Below are positions 37,381-47,149 of a stretch of DNA of 55,674 nt, one piece after another; within the stretch, counting starts at the first letter, position 1, and the number at the start of each line of letters is the position of its first letter. The notes under the pieces are model-generated. The model saw nothing but the letters and a program-made list of their open reading frames with translations, was not told the origin of the DNA and did no database searches. The DNA comes from Morganella morganii (GTDB lineage: Bacteria; Pseudomonadota; Gammaproteobacteria; Enterobacterales; Enterobacteriaceae), in contig NZ_NRQY01000001.1 of assembly GCF_003996855.1 (NCBI RefSeq), forward strand, positions 1,200,274 to 1,255,947. Direction: 5' to 3'. The translations under genes and the position numbers were made by a program.

Positions 37381-37773
37381 TTATACGACGGCTTTTTCTT
37401 TACTGTGGATAAGACGTACACCAAACAGAATAAAAATAATACCGATACTTTTTATCAGCGATACGCCTTCATTAAACCAGGGCAGGCACCCCGCCAGCAG
37501 ATAGACAAACACATAACTCAGGCTGATAAGCGGATAGGCTTTATTGAGCGGCAAATCCCGCAGGGCGAGCAGCCAGCACACCATCGACAGGACATACCCC
37601 GTCAACCCGGCGAATACAACCGCAAACGGCTGCCATTGAGATAACAACCAGCGGATATCCAGCCACTGTGAACTCAGTGCAATATCCGGTAATTGCATTA
37701 CGCCCTGTTTCAGCAACAGCTGTGCGGCGGTAACAAACAGCACACTGCCGAGTACCCAGAGATATCCGCGCAT
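37381..37773 (-). CDS. arnF: Undecaprenyl phosphate-L-Ara4N flippase subunit ArnF
   Basis: Small EamA/SMR-type four-helix membrane protein, 130 residues from MRGYLWVLG, that forms the L-Ara4N-lipid flippase with ArnE. The start ATG 37773 overlaps the arnE stop by one base (TGATG), the coupling seen at other arn junctions. A longer frame starting 18 codons upstream is rejected. Conserved parts are GYVLSMVCWLLALRDLPLNKAYPL and SLSYVFVYLLAG. It is the distal member of arnBCADTEF. Confidence 0.9.
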   Translation of the reverse strand: MRGYLWVLGSVLFVTAAQLLLKQGVMQLPDIALSSQWLDIRWLLSQWQPFAVVFAGLTGYVLSMVCWLLALRDLPLNKAYPLISLSYVFVYLLAGCLPWFNEGVSLIKSIGIIFILFGVRLIHSKEKAVV

Positions 37774-38123
37774 CAGTGCCCCGCTCCCATCAGAATTACA
37801 CCGGTGACAATCGCTGCCACGCCGCACCAGTGTTTGCGGGTCACCCGCTCACCATATAAAAACTGAGCCGCCAGCGTAACCACCACAAAATTGATACTCA
37901 GCATCGGATAGGCAATATTCAGCGGCATGACCTGCAATAACTTCAGCCACAGCAGCATACCCAAACCAAGCAGAAACACTGCCAGTACCAGCCAGTACAG
38001 GCCTCTGCGTTTTGCATTTTCCTGCGCCGCCTGCCAGACATCAACTGCCTGTTTCTGGCAGATCTGACCGCCGCAGGTGAGAAAACTCACAATAATCAGT
38101 AAGACGATTTGTCCGGACACCAT
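37773..38123 (-). CDS. arnE: Undecaprenyl phosphate-L-Ara4N flippase subunit ArnE
   Basis: Partner of ArnF; 116 residues with four membrane helices and the SMR-like GQICQKQA and [12 protein letters not shown] motifs, then [14 protein letters not shown] 38123 is chosen, with AAGG four bases upstream right after the arnT stop. Neighbouring GTG codons on both sides are alternatives. Length and motifs match E. coli ArnE (111). Confidence 0.92.
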   Translation of the reverse strand: MVSGQIVLLIIVSFLTCGGQICQKQAVDVWQAAQENAKRRGLYWLVLAVFLLGLGMLLWLKLLQVMPLNIAYPMLSINFVVVTLAAQFLYGERVTRKHWCGVAAIVTGVILMGAGH

Positions 38124-38129
38124 CACACC

Positions 38130-39791
38130 TTAGGGCTGTTTATCATAGATATAGAGTGTCATCCGGCTGTTTTCAGTACGCTTATCCGCCGGCGGCAGTT
38201 TGGCATCGTAGGTATCATTTTTATCTGTTACCAGCAGAGCTACCTGCCCTTTTTTGCGGGTTTCCGCCAGCCACTCTGCGAAATTGGCATCATTCAGCAG
38301 ACGGTATTCGCTGTCCGGATATTTCAGACCATACGTCAGCTCACCGGAATTATTCAGCAGATAAATATCACCGCGTTTCAGCTCCCAGGCCAGTCCGGCA
38401 CCAATGCCGACACTATTACTGACAATAAACGGACTTTTTTCCAGATCAGCCATATTCTGGCGGATAAACGCCTGCGGCAATTTGGAATCCACTGAACGAT
38501 CCGGCACCGCACTGCCGAATGTCAGACTGATCACCAGCGAGCAGGATGCTGCCCACAGCCAGTGTTTTGCTTTCAGCAGATAACAGAGATACCCGATGAT
38601 GCCCCAGATAGTAAAGGCGACAATGCCCAGTACCACTTTGGACCACTCATCCGGCTGATAAATTGGTTTCCTGACCAGATAACTGGCGACTATCAGTCCG
38701 GCGACGGCGACAGCACCAAAGGTCAGATTCAGAATACCGTTCGCCTGTAACGCGCGCATCCTGTGTTTGCGTACACAGTCAACCCCGTATTTGGCGATCA
38801 TCACCGCCAGCGGTGCCATCAGCGGCAGCATGTAGGTCGGCAGTTTGCCTTTGGCAATACTGAACAGCAGGAACGGAGCGACAAACCAGCAGAACAGGAA
38901 GAACATCGGCGGATTATTACGCCGCTCTTTCCAGCCCTTGGATAACGCCCCCGGCAGCAGTGCCAGCCACGGCAGACAGCCGAGCAGGATCACCGGTATA
39001 TAATACCAGATTGGCGAGGCATGCTGGGCATCTTCGCCGGAAAAACGCTGGAAATGCTCCACCACAATAAAATAGCGCCAGTAATCCGGTTCCTGCTGAT
39101 GCACCGCAATCGCCCACGGCAGGCTGATCAGTACGGCGCAAATCACGGCCAGCGGCCCGAATTTCAGTAATTCAGTGAAACGCCGCTGGTACAGCATCAC
39201 CGGCAGCATCGCCACCACCGGAATAGCCAGTGCGAGAAAGCCTTTGGTCATAAAGCCCATACCGCAGGACAAACCCAGCAGGCACCAAGAGGTTATCCTG
39301 GTTTTCAGATTTTCGGCTTTCAGTGCCCGGAAGCTGAAGGCCATCGAGGCCACCACCCACATGGCAAACATCGGGTCCAGCACGCTGTATGTGCCGACAC
39401 TGAACACCAGAAACATGGAGATAAAGACCAGCGACGCAACAAATGCCGTATGACGGTTGCGCCACATCATCAGGGTCATCCAATACACCAGCAGAGTGCT
39501 GATAAGGATACTGAAGACAGAGCCGGCACGGACAGCAAAATTGGTATGACCGAAGACCAGCTGGCTGATGTTATTCACCCAGTAACCGGCCACCGGTTTT
39601 TCAAAATAACGCAGATCGAGTAACTTCGGGACAACCCAGTCCCCCTGAGTCACCATTTCACGGCTGATTTCCGCATACCGGGTTTCATCCGGATGCCAGA
39701 GCAGACGATCATTGATCGGGAAAAGGTACGTTAACACGAAAAAAAGAGCCAGCAGAAAGGCTCCGATTTTACTCGCCCGGTTATTCAGCAT
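38130..39791 (-). CDS. arnT: 4-amino-4-deoxy-L-arabinose transferase ArnT
   Basis: The arn-operon copy of the lipid A L-Ara4N transferase, which gives polymyxin and cationic-peptide resistance. The 553 residues compare with 550 in E. coli. The catalytic HPDETRYAEISREM is near residue 33, RYFEKPVAGYWVNNISQLVFG follows as the next conserved block (read in two parts), and then come the multi-spanning region and a soluble C-terminal domain. It starts 6 bases after arnD. A second, divergent arnT lies beyond arnF. Confidence 0.95.
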   Translation of the reverse strand: MLNNRASKIGAFLLALFFVLTYLFPINDRLLWHPDETRYAEISREMVTQGDWVVPKLLDLRYFEKPVAGYWVNNISQLVFGHTNFAVRAGSVFSILISTLLVYWMTLMMWRNRHTAFVASLVFISMFLVFSVGTYSVLDPMFAMWVVASMAFSFRALKAENLKTRITSWCLLGLSCGMGFMTKGFLALAIPVVAMLPVMLYQRRFTELLKFGPLAVICAVLISLPWAIAVHQQEPDYWRYFIVVEHFQRFSGEDAQHASPIWYYIPVILLGCLPWLALLPGALSKGWKERRNNPPMFFLFCWFVAPFLLFSIAKGKLPTYMLPLMAPLAVMIAKYGVDCVRKHRMRALQANGILNLTFGAVAVAGLIVASYLVRKPIYQPDEWSKVVLGIVAFTIWGIIGYLCYLLKAKHWLWAASCSLVISLTFGSAVPDRSVDSKLPQAFIRQNMADLEKSPFIVSNSVGIGAGLAWELKRGDIYLLNNSGELTYGLKYPDSEYRLLNDANFAEWLAETRKKGQVALLVTDKNDTYDAKLPPADKRTENSRMTLYIYDKQP

Positions 39792-39797
39792 GCAATG

Positions 39798-40691
39798 CTA
39801 TCCCTCTTGTTGGCAGCCCAGCCACCCTTCCCGGCCGGGGAAATCACCCCTGACCACTTTGCCTGTCGGTAATGTTGATAAATCAGACGGCAGCAGTTCA
39901 CTGAGCGGACAAAAGCGGAAATCCTCATTTTTAATCCGTTCAAGTAATGCCTCAAACTGCGCAGCTTTGGACATACCTTCCACTTCAGTGTGAATAGTAT
40001 AGACCGGTACGCCCTGATCCCGTCTGATTGCATCGAGGATAAAGTCGTTAAAATCCGCATCAGCCACCTGCGGCCCCACCACTTCATCATAGGTCGGCAG
40101 TGTAACAGGAATCTGCACGGTTCCGGTAGTCCCGTCTGCAAGAAGCGGACGAAACGGATGCGTGCCGCGGCAGTCACTGTTATATGCAAAACCAAACGCC
40201 TGCTTGGCTTCAATCACCCGCTCATCCGCGCGCCAGCCCGCAACAGCGGAGCACTGCACCGGCTGTCCGGTGGCCTGTGATAAGGCATCTGTACCGAGGC
40301 GGATCTGTTCTGTGATTTGTGCCGGTGTCCAGCGGCCGATTTTTGCCTGCCAGCCCTGATGATCCCAGGCGTGCAAACCAACCTCATGACCGGCATCCAG
40401 CGTCTGCTTCATCAGATACCCCAGGTCACGGGCGATTTTCTTACCCGGCCACGCCGTACCGGCCAGCAGAATATCAAGACCATACAATGAAGCCGCATTG
40501 GAGCGCAGCATTTTCCACAGAAACTTAGGACGCAAAAGGCGCCACAAGTGACGCCCCATATTATCCGGCCCGACGCTGAAGAAAAAACTGGCTTTAATAT
40601 CGTGCTGCGCAAATACCTTCAGTAACTGCGGCACACCTTCCAGTGTGCCGCGGTAAGTATCCACGTCAACCCGCAGGCCGACATTTTTCAT
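39798..40691 (-). CDS. arnD: 4-deoxy-4-formamido-L-arabinose-phosphoundecaprenol deformylase
   Basis: Removes the formyl group from undecaprenyl-phosphate-L-Ara4FN. The 297 residues form a NodB-type polysaccharide deacetylase fold: [10 protein letters not shown] at the N-terminus supplies metal-binding Asp, and [14 protein letters not shown] carries the metal His residues. [19 protein letters not shown] is characteristic of ArnD. The start overlaps the arnA stop by one base (TAATG). Confidence 0.96.
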   Translation of the reverse strand: MKNVGLRVDVDTYRGTLEGVPQLLKVFAQHDIKASFFFSVGPDNMGRHLWRLLRPKFLWKMLRSNAASLYGLDILLAGTAWPGKKIARDLGYLMKQTLDAGHEVGLHAWDHQGWQAKIGRWTPAQITEQIRLGTDALSQATGQPVQCSAVAGWRADERVIEAKQAFGFAYNSDCRGTHPFRPLLADGTTGTVQIPVTLPTYDEVVGPQVADADFNDFILDAIRRDQGVPVYTIHTEVEGMSKAAQFEALLERIKNEDFRFCPLSELLPSDLSTLPTGKVVRGDFPGREGWLGCQQEG

Positions 40692-42676
40692 TACTCGTCA
40701 TTCCTCAGCTCTTCAACCGCACCGCGCAGGAAGAAGTCGAGTGTTTCTTCCACTGTCTGGCGGGTATCGATAGTCGGTTTCCAGTCCAGTAAACGCTCAG
40801 CATTTTTGATGCTTGGTTTACGGTGCTCCACATCCTGGTAACCTTTACCGTAATACGTGCTGCTTTCGATTTTACGGAAGCCGGCAAATGGCGGGAAGTT
40901 GTCACGCAGCGGGTGTTTTTCGAAGCAGTCGAGCAGCATTTCTGCCAGTTCACGGATACTCGCTTCGTTCACCGGGTTACCGATGTTGATGATCTGACCA
41001 TCACACTTGCCGTCACGGTTTTCAATGATGCGGAACAGGGCTTCGATACCATCATGGATATCAGTAAAGCAGCGTTTCTGTTCACCACCGTCAACCAGTT
41101 TGATTGGCGACCCTTCCACCAGGTTCAGGATCAGCTGCGTGATAGCACGGGAGCTGCCGATACGCGCAGAATTCAGGCTGTCCAGACGCGGTCCCATCCA
41201 GTTGAACGGACGGAACAGGGTGAACTTCAGACCTTCTTTCGCACCATATGCCCAGATAACCCGGTCAAGCAGTTGTTTGGAAACAGAGTAAATCCAGCGC
41301 TGTTTATTGATAGGCCCGACAATCAGACGTGAATTATCTTCGTCAAACTCTTTATCATCACACATGCCGTACACTTCGGATGTGGACGGGAAGATGATCC
41401 GTTTGTTGTATTTTGCACAGTAACGGACAATTTTCAGGTTTTCTTCGAAGTCCAGCTCGAACACACGCAGCGGGTTACGGGTATATTCGATTGGCGTGGC
41501 GATGGCCACCAGCGGCAGAATGACATCACATTTTTTGATGTGATACTCAATCCACTCGGTGTGGATGCTGACATCCCCTTCGATAAAGTGGAAACGCTCA
41601 TCACCGATGAAACGGTCAATCGCGGAAGAGCTGATATCCATACCGTAGATATCGTAGTTGCCGTCTTCCAGCAGACGTTCAGTCAGGTGGTTACCGATGA
41701 AACCATTCACACCGAGGATCAGAACACGCTTACGGCGGGCAACCTGAGCAGTCGCTTTCGGGCCCACACGGACATCGGTCACAATACCCATTTCTGCTGC
41801 CAGACGGTTACCCTGCACATACAGGCCGGATTCGCCCTGGCCGCTGACCACTTCCAGCGCGCCGTTTCCGCAGGCAATCACCAGCGGCTCAGCAGAGATA
41901 ACGGTTCCCGGACGTTTGCCTTTGTTATCGGCCAGCACGCGGCTGCGCCAGATGATCATTTTGCGTTCACCCAGGAATGTAAATGCGCCCGGATACGGTT
42001 CAGTCACTGCACGGACCAGGTTGTGGATCTGAGCAGCGGGCTGATTCCAGTCGATCAGACCATCTTCCGCACAGCGGCGGCCGAAATACGTTGCCTGAGA
42101 TTCATCCTGAGCGGTGGTTTTGTAAGTACCGGCCTCAATCAGCGGCAAGGTTTTATTCAGCAGTGTTTCCGCAGCTTCACGGACTTTACCGTGAACAATC
42201 AGAGAAGTGTCATCCGCACCGATAGTGACTTTTTCCTGCGCAACGATATCACCGGCATCCGCTTTGGTGACCATTTTGTGCAGAGTCACACCGGTTTCGG
42301 TTTCACCGTTGAGTACCGCCCAGTTAATTGGTGCGCGGCCGCGGTATTTCGGCAGCAGAGAACCGTGCAGGTTGAATGCGCCTTTCGGTGCCAGTGCCAG
42401 AATCTCTTCGCTCAGCATGTCGCGATAGTAGAAAGAGAAAATAACATCCGGTTTCAGTTCACGGATGCGATCCACCCACAGCGGGTGGTTAACGTTTTCA
42501 GGGGCATAAACCGGCAATTCCATGTCCGCGCTGACGCGGGCTACCGATGAAAAGAAATGGTTTTCACCCGGGTCGTCCGTATGGGTAAAGACGGCCTGAA
42601 TATCAAAGCCCGCTTTTTTCAGGGCCTTCAATCCGACACAACCAATATCATGGTAGGCAAATACGATTGCTTTCAT
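40691..42676 (-). CDS. arnA: Bifunctional UDP-glucuronate decarboxylase / UDP-L-Ara4N formyltransferase
   Basis: Two-domain enzyme of 661 residues (E. coli 660). The N-terminal formyltransferase (about 1-300) has the [19 protein letters not shown] motif with catalytic Asn and His, and TGVTLHKM. The C-terminal NAD-dependent decarboxylase (about 316-661) has the Rossmann motif [10 protein letters not shown], the Ser/Thr and Tyr of [11 protein letters not shown] and [13 protein letters not shown], and the GMDIS dinucleotide contact. The flanking one-base overlaps with arnC and arnD indicate tight coupling. Confidence 0.98.
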   Translation of the reverse strand: MKAIVFAYHDIGCVGLKALKKAGFDIQAVFTHTDDPGENHFFSSVARVSADMELPVYAPENVNHPLWVDRIRELKPDVIFSFYYRDMLSEEILALAPKGAFNLHGSLLPKYRGRAPINWAVLNGETETGVTLHKMVTKADAGDIVAQEKVTIGADDTSLIVHGKVREAAETLLNKTLPLIEAGTYKTTAQDESQATYFGRRCAEDGLIDWNQPAAQIHNLVRAVTEPYPGAFTFLGERKMIIWRSRVLADNKGKRPGTVISAEPLVIACGNGALEVVSGQGESGLYVQGNRLAAEMGIVTDVRVGPKATAQVARRKRVLILGVNGFIGNHLTERLLEDGNYDIYGMDISSSAIDRFIGDERFHFIEGDVSIHTEWIEYHIKKCDVILPLVAIATPIEYTRNPLRVFELDFEENLKIVRYCAKYNKRIIFPSTSEVYGMCDDKEFDEDNSRLIVGPINKQRWIYSVSKQLLDRVIWAYGAKEGLKFTLFRPFNWMGPRLDSLNSARIGSSRAITQLILNLVEGSPIKLVDGGEQKRCFTDIHDGIEALFRIIENRDGKCDGQIINIGNPVNEASIRELAEMLLDCFEKHPLRDNFPPFAGFRKIESSTYYGKGYQDVEHRKPSIKNAERLLDWKPTIDTRQTVEETLDFFLRGAVEELRNDE

Positions 42677-43665
42677 TAGTTTATTTCCTGAGTTTCAGTT
42701 TCACTGGTCTCTTTCGCCTGAGCGCCGACCACTTTTTGAATAAAATACCGGGGACGCGCACGAACATCGTTATAAATCCGCCCGATATATTCCCCGAGCA
42801 GACCCATTGCCACGAATTGTGCGCCGATAAACATAAATAAGATGGCGAACAGGGTAAACACCCCTTCCGCCGCCCACAGCGCGCCGAAGGCCACGCGCAG
42901 GATAATCAGTAACAGCGCCAGCAGGAAACCGGACGCGGCAATGATACTGCCGACAATGCTTAACAGGCGCAGCGGTGCGGTTGTCAGGCAGGTCAGCAGG
43001 TCATACATCAGATTGATCAGTTTGAAGAAACTGTATTTTGAATCACCGAATTCACGCTCGGCGTGTTTAACATCAATTTCAATCGTTTTGCGGGCAAAGG
43101 TGTTTGCCAGAATAGGAATAAAGGTGCTGCGCTCATGGCACTGTAACATGGCGTCAATGATATGACGGCGGTACGCACGCAGCATACAGCCGTAGTCACC
43201 CATGGCACTGCCGGTGGCGGCAATGATCATTTTGTTGATCATTTTTGAGGCTGTTTTGCGGAACCAGGAGTCCTGACGGTTTGCGCGGCGTGTGCCGACC
43301 ACGTCATAGCCCTCTTCTGCTTTCTCAACCAGACGCGGGATCTCTTCCGGCGGGTTCTGTAAATCCGCATCCATGGTGATCACCAGATCACCGTCGGCTT
43401 GTCTGAATCCCGCCATAATTGCGGAATGCTGGCCGTAGTTACGGTTCAGCAGGACAGCAACCACACAGTTTTCAGGAATTTCCGCCGCCTGCGTCAGCAT
43501 TTTTGCTGATCGGTCGCGGCTGCCGTCATCCACCAGCACAATTTCATAGGCTTGTTTCAGTGACTGACAGGATTTGATTGTACGTTCCAGCAACTGAGGC
43601 AGGCTCTCTTCCTCGTTGTAAACCGGAATCACTACTGAGACTTTCTTAATTTCGTTAAATGACAC
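42676..43665 (-). CDS. arnC: Undecaprenyl-phosphate 4-deoxy-4-formamido-L-arabinose transferase
   Basis: GT2-family transferase loading L-Ara4FN onto undecaprenyl phosphate. The 329 residues start with the glycosyltransferase domain ([46 protein letters not shown]), and two C-terminal membrane helices follow. The start is GTG 43665, immediately after the arnB stop. The family has been called PmrF. Confidence 0.97.
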   Translation of the reverse strand: MSFNEIKKVSVVIPVYNEEESLPQLLERTIKSCQSLKQAYEIVLVDDGSRDRSAKMLTQAAEIPENCVVAVLLNRNYGQHSAIMAGFRQADGDLVITMDADLQNPPEEIPRLVEKAEEGYDVVGTRRANRQDSWFRKTASKMINKMIIAATGSAMGDYGCMLRAYRRHIIDAMLQCHERSTFIPILANTFARKTIEIDVKHAEREFGDSKYSFFKLINLMYDLLTCLTTAPLRLLSIVGSIIAASGFLLALLLIILRVAFGALWAAEGVFTLFAILFMFIGAQFVAMGLLGEYIGRIYNDVRARPRYFIQKVVGAQAKETSETETQEIN

Positions 43666-44811
43666 TTATTTCTGCTCCGCAAGAATAGCTCTGATTGCGT
43701 CTGTCACACGAGTCACATCACTGTCTTTCATATCCGGGAAGAACGGCAGCGAACATAATGTCGCCGTGTTCCACTCCGAATTTGGCAGTGATAATGACGG
43801 GTACCGTTCCCGGTAATATTTCTGGGTATGAGCTGCACGGAAATGCAGACCCGTCCCGATATTGACCGCTTTTAACTGCTCCATAAAGGTATCGCGTTCG
43901 ATGCCGCAGACCGCTTTATCCACACGGATCATCAGCAGATGATTGGCGTGAAGATGCGGGTAATCCGGCACGGATAACAATTTAACCGGCAGCCCGTCCA
44001 GGGCTTCACGGTAAAGCTGTGCCAGGTGTGCGCGGCGTGCGTTCAGTTCGTCCATCCGGCTCAGCTGCACCACCGCAATCGCGGCGTGGATATCTGACAA
44101 GTTATATTTGAACCCCGGTTCGACCACTTCCGCCTGCGGTTTGCGCCCCTGCATCTGACGGTCAAACGCATCCACACCCAGCCCGTGGAACTTAAGACAA
44201 CGGATACGCTGTGCAAGTTCATCGTCATCGGTAGCAATTAATCCGCCTTCCGCACACGTGACGTTTTTAATCGCGTGGAAAGAGAAAATTGCCGTGCCTT
44301 TTTCGCCGATCCACTCATCCCGGTAGCGGGTGCCGACAGCATGCGCGGCATCTTCCAGCAGAAAGATATTGTGTTCCTGCGCAATCGCACGTAAAGCAAC
44401 CAAATCACAGGGTGCTCCGGCATAATGAACCGGAATGATAACTTTGGTCTTCGGTGTAATGGCGGCGCGGACAGTGTCCGGCTGAATCATCAGCGTGTCG
44501 CGGTCAACATCAATCATTACCGGCACCGCACCGAGCAGTTCGATCATATTGATAGTGGAAACCCAGGTCTGTGAAGGTGTGATCACCTCATCCCCTGGGC
44601 CGACACCCAGTGCCATCAGCGCAACATGCATACCGGCGGTTGCTGATGCCAGAGCGATAGCGTGTTTACAGCCGAAACGCTGACAGAAATCCGCTTCCAG
44701 TTGCTGATTTTGCGGGCCGGTCGTGATCCAGCCGGAACGCAGCACTTTTTCAACTGCGGTGATTTCTGACTCCCCGATAGCAGGCCGGGAAAACGGAAGA
44801 AACTCAAGCAT
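43666..44811 (-). CDS. arnB: UDP-L-Ara4O aminotransferase
   Basis: PLP-dependent DegT/DnrJ/EryC1 aminotransferase that converts UDP-4-keto-pentose to UDP-L-Ara4N with glutamate as donor. The 381 residues show the PLP lysine in [15 protein letters not shown] (about 182), [13 protein letters not shown] and the N-terminal [14 protein letters not shown]. It is the first gene of arnBCADTEF, with a PmrA-like box 78-94 bases upstream, so control by PmrAB/PhoPQ is likely. Confidence 0.97.
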   Translation of the reverse strand: MLEFLPFSRPAIGESEITAVEKVLRSGWITTGPQNQQLEADFCQRFGCKHAIALASATAGMHVALMALGVGPGDEVITPSQTWVSTINMIELLGAVPVMIDVDRDTLMIQPDTVRAAITPKTKVIIPVHYAGAPCDLVALRAIAQEHNIFLLEDAAHAVGTRYRDEWIGEKGTAIFSFHAIKNVTCAEGGLIATDDDELAQRIRCLKFHGLGVDAFDRQMQGRKPQAEVVEPGFKYNLSDIHAAIAVVQLSRMDELNARRAHLAQLYREALDGLPVKLLSVPDYPHLHANHLLMIRVDKAVCGIERDTFMEQLKAVNIGTGLHFRAAHTQKYYRERYPSLSLPNSEWNTATLCSLPFFPDMKDSDVTRVTDAIRAILAEQK

Positions 44812-44888
44812 AAATACAACCTAATAAGAATCGGAAGTGATGATTATATCCTGAATTGATTCAATTGACGCTCAACACCAGGGCCCTG

Positions 44889-44905
44889 TTTAAATAATTC
44901 TTAAT
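44889..44905. promoter_or_regulatory. PmrA-like box upstream of arnB
   Basis: TTTAAA-TAATT-CTTAAT is a direct repeat with N5 spacing, resembling the PmrA box. An overlapping TGTTTA half-site could also fit PhoP. The rest of the 142-base arnB-btuD interval shows no gene. Confidence 0.5.
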
Positions 44906-44953
44906 CTTTGCGACTATAAATAACAGCAATTTTGTGTAACAGCATAACAAAAA

Positions 44954-45727
44954 TCAGTCACGTTGTTGATGCCAATCTGTTATTTGCCAGTGTGTTTCTT
45001 GTGTTGGCCTGATACTTTTTATTTCAGACTGAAAGAGTTCGCTCAAAATATCTTCAGTCATAATTATCTGTGTTTCACCGGCCGCAAGTAACTGACCGGC
45101 TTTAAGTAACACCACGGCATCGGCATGAAGATAACTATGGTTTAAATCATGACCGCTGGTAATAATCGTACCGCGCTGCTCACAAAACCGGGCTATCCAT
45201 TTATCCAGCATCGCCTGCTGGGTAATATCCAGATGATTACGCGGCTCATCCAGCAGCAGGTATTTTCCGGACAGATCATCCGGGCTCCATAATTGCAGAA
45301 ATATTGCCGCTATTTTCACCCGCTGCCATTCGCCGCCGGATAATTGCGTCAGCATGCGCGATAATAACGGCTCCAGCTGAAAATCACCGCACAACTGATA
45401 AATAAGTTGTGTATTTTCCCGCACCGCCGGCATATAGAGTTGCAAATACTGAAATACCGTCATGACCGGCACACAATCGGTGGTTTGCGTCAGATAAGCA
45501 CGAAACTGCGCCTGCCGCCGCCCGGGGATCGTTTTTAAATCTGTGCCGCGATAGCGGATTTGCCCGTCATAGCGCACCGCATCCGCCAGTGCCGCCAGCA
45601 GTGTGCTCTTACCGGAGCCATTCGGCCCCAAAAGGTGGATTTGCTGTCCGGCAAAAAATTGCAGAGCGTCACAGGACAGACGGCGGCCGACACAAAGACC
45701 ACTGACATCAAGCAAACATTTTTCCAT
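44954..45727 (-). CDS. btuD: Vitamin B12 ABC transporter ATPase BtuD
   Basis: ATP-binding subunit of the cobalamin importer. ATG 45727 (MEKCLLDVSGLCVG) overlaps the btuC stop (TGATG) and gives 257 residues; the longer open frame running back into btuC is not used. Walker A LLGPNGSGKST, signature LSGGEWQRVKIAAI, Walker B KYLLLDEPRNHLD and the switch His in TSGHDLNHS are intact. E. coli has btuE between btuC and btuD; here they are directly coupled. Confidence 0.95.
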   Translation of the reverse strand: MEKCLLDVSGLCVGRRLSCDALQFFAGQQIHLLGPNGSGKSTLLAALADAVRYDGQIRYRGTDLKTIPGRRQAQFRAYLTQTTDCVPVMTVFQYLQLYMPAVRENTQLIYQLCGDFQLEPLLSRMLTQLSGGEWQRVKIAAIFLQLWSPDDLSGKYLLLDEPRNHLDITQQAMLDKWIARFCEQRGTIITSGHDLNHSYLHADAVVLLKAGQLLAAGETQIIMTEDILSELFQSEIKSIRPTQETHWQITDWHQQRD

Positions 45728-46737
45728 CAGCGGCGCCCTCCGTGATGCCGGGTCAGCAGATAAATAAAGGCCGGTGCGCCGATAGTCGCAGTCACCACGC
45801 CAATAGGAATCTCTGCATTGGATAAAATCAGCCGCGAGCATAAATCTGCCAGCAGCAGGCTGACTGCGCCGAACAACGCACAGGCAGGTAATAATGTCCG
45901 GTGATCAGTAATACCCATCAGCCGCAGCATATGCGGGATAATCAGCCCGATAAAGCTGATGGCACCGGCCACCGCCACACTCAGGCCGATCAGCAACCCG
46001 ACGGCGATAATAAACATATTGCGCCAGCGGTGTGCCGATACTCCGAGCTGCTGGGCATTCACCTCCCCCAGCGCAAGGTAATTAAGCACCGGAGCCTGCC
46101 ACAGCAGCCACACGGCCACCACTGCAATGGCCGCCAGCAGCGGACTGAGCCGCCAGTCTGCCCCGGAGAAACTGCCCATCATCCAGTACATCAGCTGGCG
46201 TAAATCCAGGCTGGTACTGAAATACACCATCCAGGTCATAAATGCACCGCAGATAACCCCGAGTGCCACCCCGACCAGCAACAGCTGACTGTTACTCAGC
46301 CGCCGGAAATGGGCAAAATAAAGCAAAATAAGCGTCAGCAGTGTTGCCCCGATTACCGCCCCGCCCCCTAGCACCCACAGTGGCGGCATCCCTTTGAAAA
46401 ACAGGACAATAAAAACAACAAATACCCCGGCGCCGTTACTCACGCCAAGTAACCCCGGTTCTGCCAGCGGGTTTTCAAAAATAGCCTGCATCACTGCACC
46501 GGCCATCGCCAGCCCTGCCCCCACCGCAATCACCGCCAGCACCCGCGGAAAACGCAGATCCCAGACAAACAATTTCGCGGTTTCAGATAACCACTGGTCA
46601 GGTAAAATCCACATTTCACCGGCACAGAGTGCAACAGTTATCATGATAAGTAAGGTAACGGAAAGAATAACTATGCGCTGTACATCCCGCTTTTTCCGCG
46701 TCTGTACCAGCTTCGTGATGGGGTTGTGAATATGCAT
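45727..46737 (-). CDS. btuC: Vitamin B12 ABC transporter permease BtuC
   Basis: FecCD-family permease of the BtuCDF cobalamin importer. ATG 46737 (MHIHNPITKLVQ) is preferred because AGGGA stands upstream; a frame seven codons longer lacks a site. The 336 residues have about ten helices, with GAVMQAIFENPLAEPGLLGV, FSTSLDLRQLMYWMMGSF, FIGLIIPHMLRL and the C-terminal EIPIGVVTATIGAPAFIYLL. It shares the two-gene unit btuCD and is divergent from nothing; ihfA precedes it on the same strand with a terminator between. Confidence 0.95.
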   Translation of the reverse strand: MHIHNPITKLVQTRKKRDVQRIVILSVTLLIMITVALCAGEMWILPDQWLSETAKLFVWDLRFPRVLAVIAVGAGLAMAGAVMQAIFENPLAEPGLLGVSNGAGVFVVFIVLFFKGMPPLWVLGGGAVIGATLLTLILLYFAHFRRLSNSQLLLVGVALGVICGAFMTWMVYFSTSLDLRQLMYWMMGSFSGADWRLSPLLAAIAVVAVWLLWQAPVLNYLALGEVNAQQLGVSAHRWRNMFIIAVGLLIGLSVAVAGAISFIGLIIPHMLRLMGITDHRTLLPACALFGAVSLLLADLCSRLILSNAEIPIGVVTATIGAPAFIYLLTRHHGGRR

Positions 46738-46808
46738 GAGATCCCTGTCATTGATCAAGACGGGAGGCAGTATACCTGAGTCAGAAGGATGTTAATGTCT
46801 GACAAACC

Positions 46809-46842
46809 ACAGAAAAGAAAACGACCTCATACGAGGTCGTTT
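46809..46842 (-). terminator. ihfA terminator (minus strand)
   Basis: AAACGACCTC (46819-46828) and GAGGTCGTTT (46833-46842) form a perfect 10-bp stem. On the minus strand it is followed by TTCTTTTCT. Confidence 0.85.
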
Positions 46843-46848
46843 CAGGTC

Positions 46849-47145
46849 TTACTCTTTCGGTGTCGATTTCTCGACCTTGGCTTTCAGCTTCTGCCCCGGA
46901 CGGAAAGTGACAACACGACGGGCTGTGATAGGAATATCTTCACCCGTTTTCGGGTTACGGCCCGGACGCTGATTCTTGTCCCGCAGATCAAAGTTTCCGA
47001 AACCGGATAATTTCACCTGCTCACCATTCTCAAGAGAACGGCGTACCTCTTCAAAAAACAGTTCAACCAGGTCCTTCGCATCACGTTTGCTCAGGTCCAG
47101 TTTTTCCGACAGATTTTCTGACATTTCAGCTTTAGTAAGCGCCAT
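46849..47145 (-). CDS. ihfA: Integration host factor subunit alpha
   Basis: DNA-bending HU/IHF-family protein that forms a heterodimer with IhfB. The 98 residues are near identical to E. coli IhfA (99): [39 protein letters not shown] and [20 protein letters not shown]. The last segments include the DNA-intercalating arm with its conserved Pro. The gene starts 4 bases after the pheT stop and belongs to the pheST-ihfA unit. Confidence 0.98.
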   Translation of the reverse strand: MALTKAEMSENLSEKLDLSKRDAKDLVELFFEEVRRSLENGEQVKLSGFGNFDLRDKNQRPGRNPKTGEDIPITARRVVTFRPGQKLKAKVEKSTPKE

Positions 47146-47149
47146 AGGT

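Noticed and set aside
41540..42550. Plus-strand open frame of 336 codons
   Set aside because: Antisense to arnA with shadow-type composition. arnA is fully supported by motifs and coupling.
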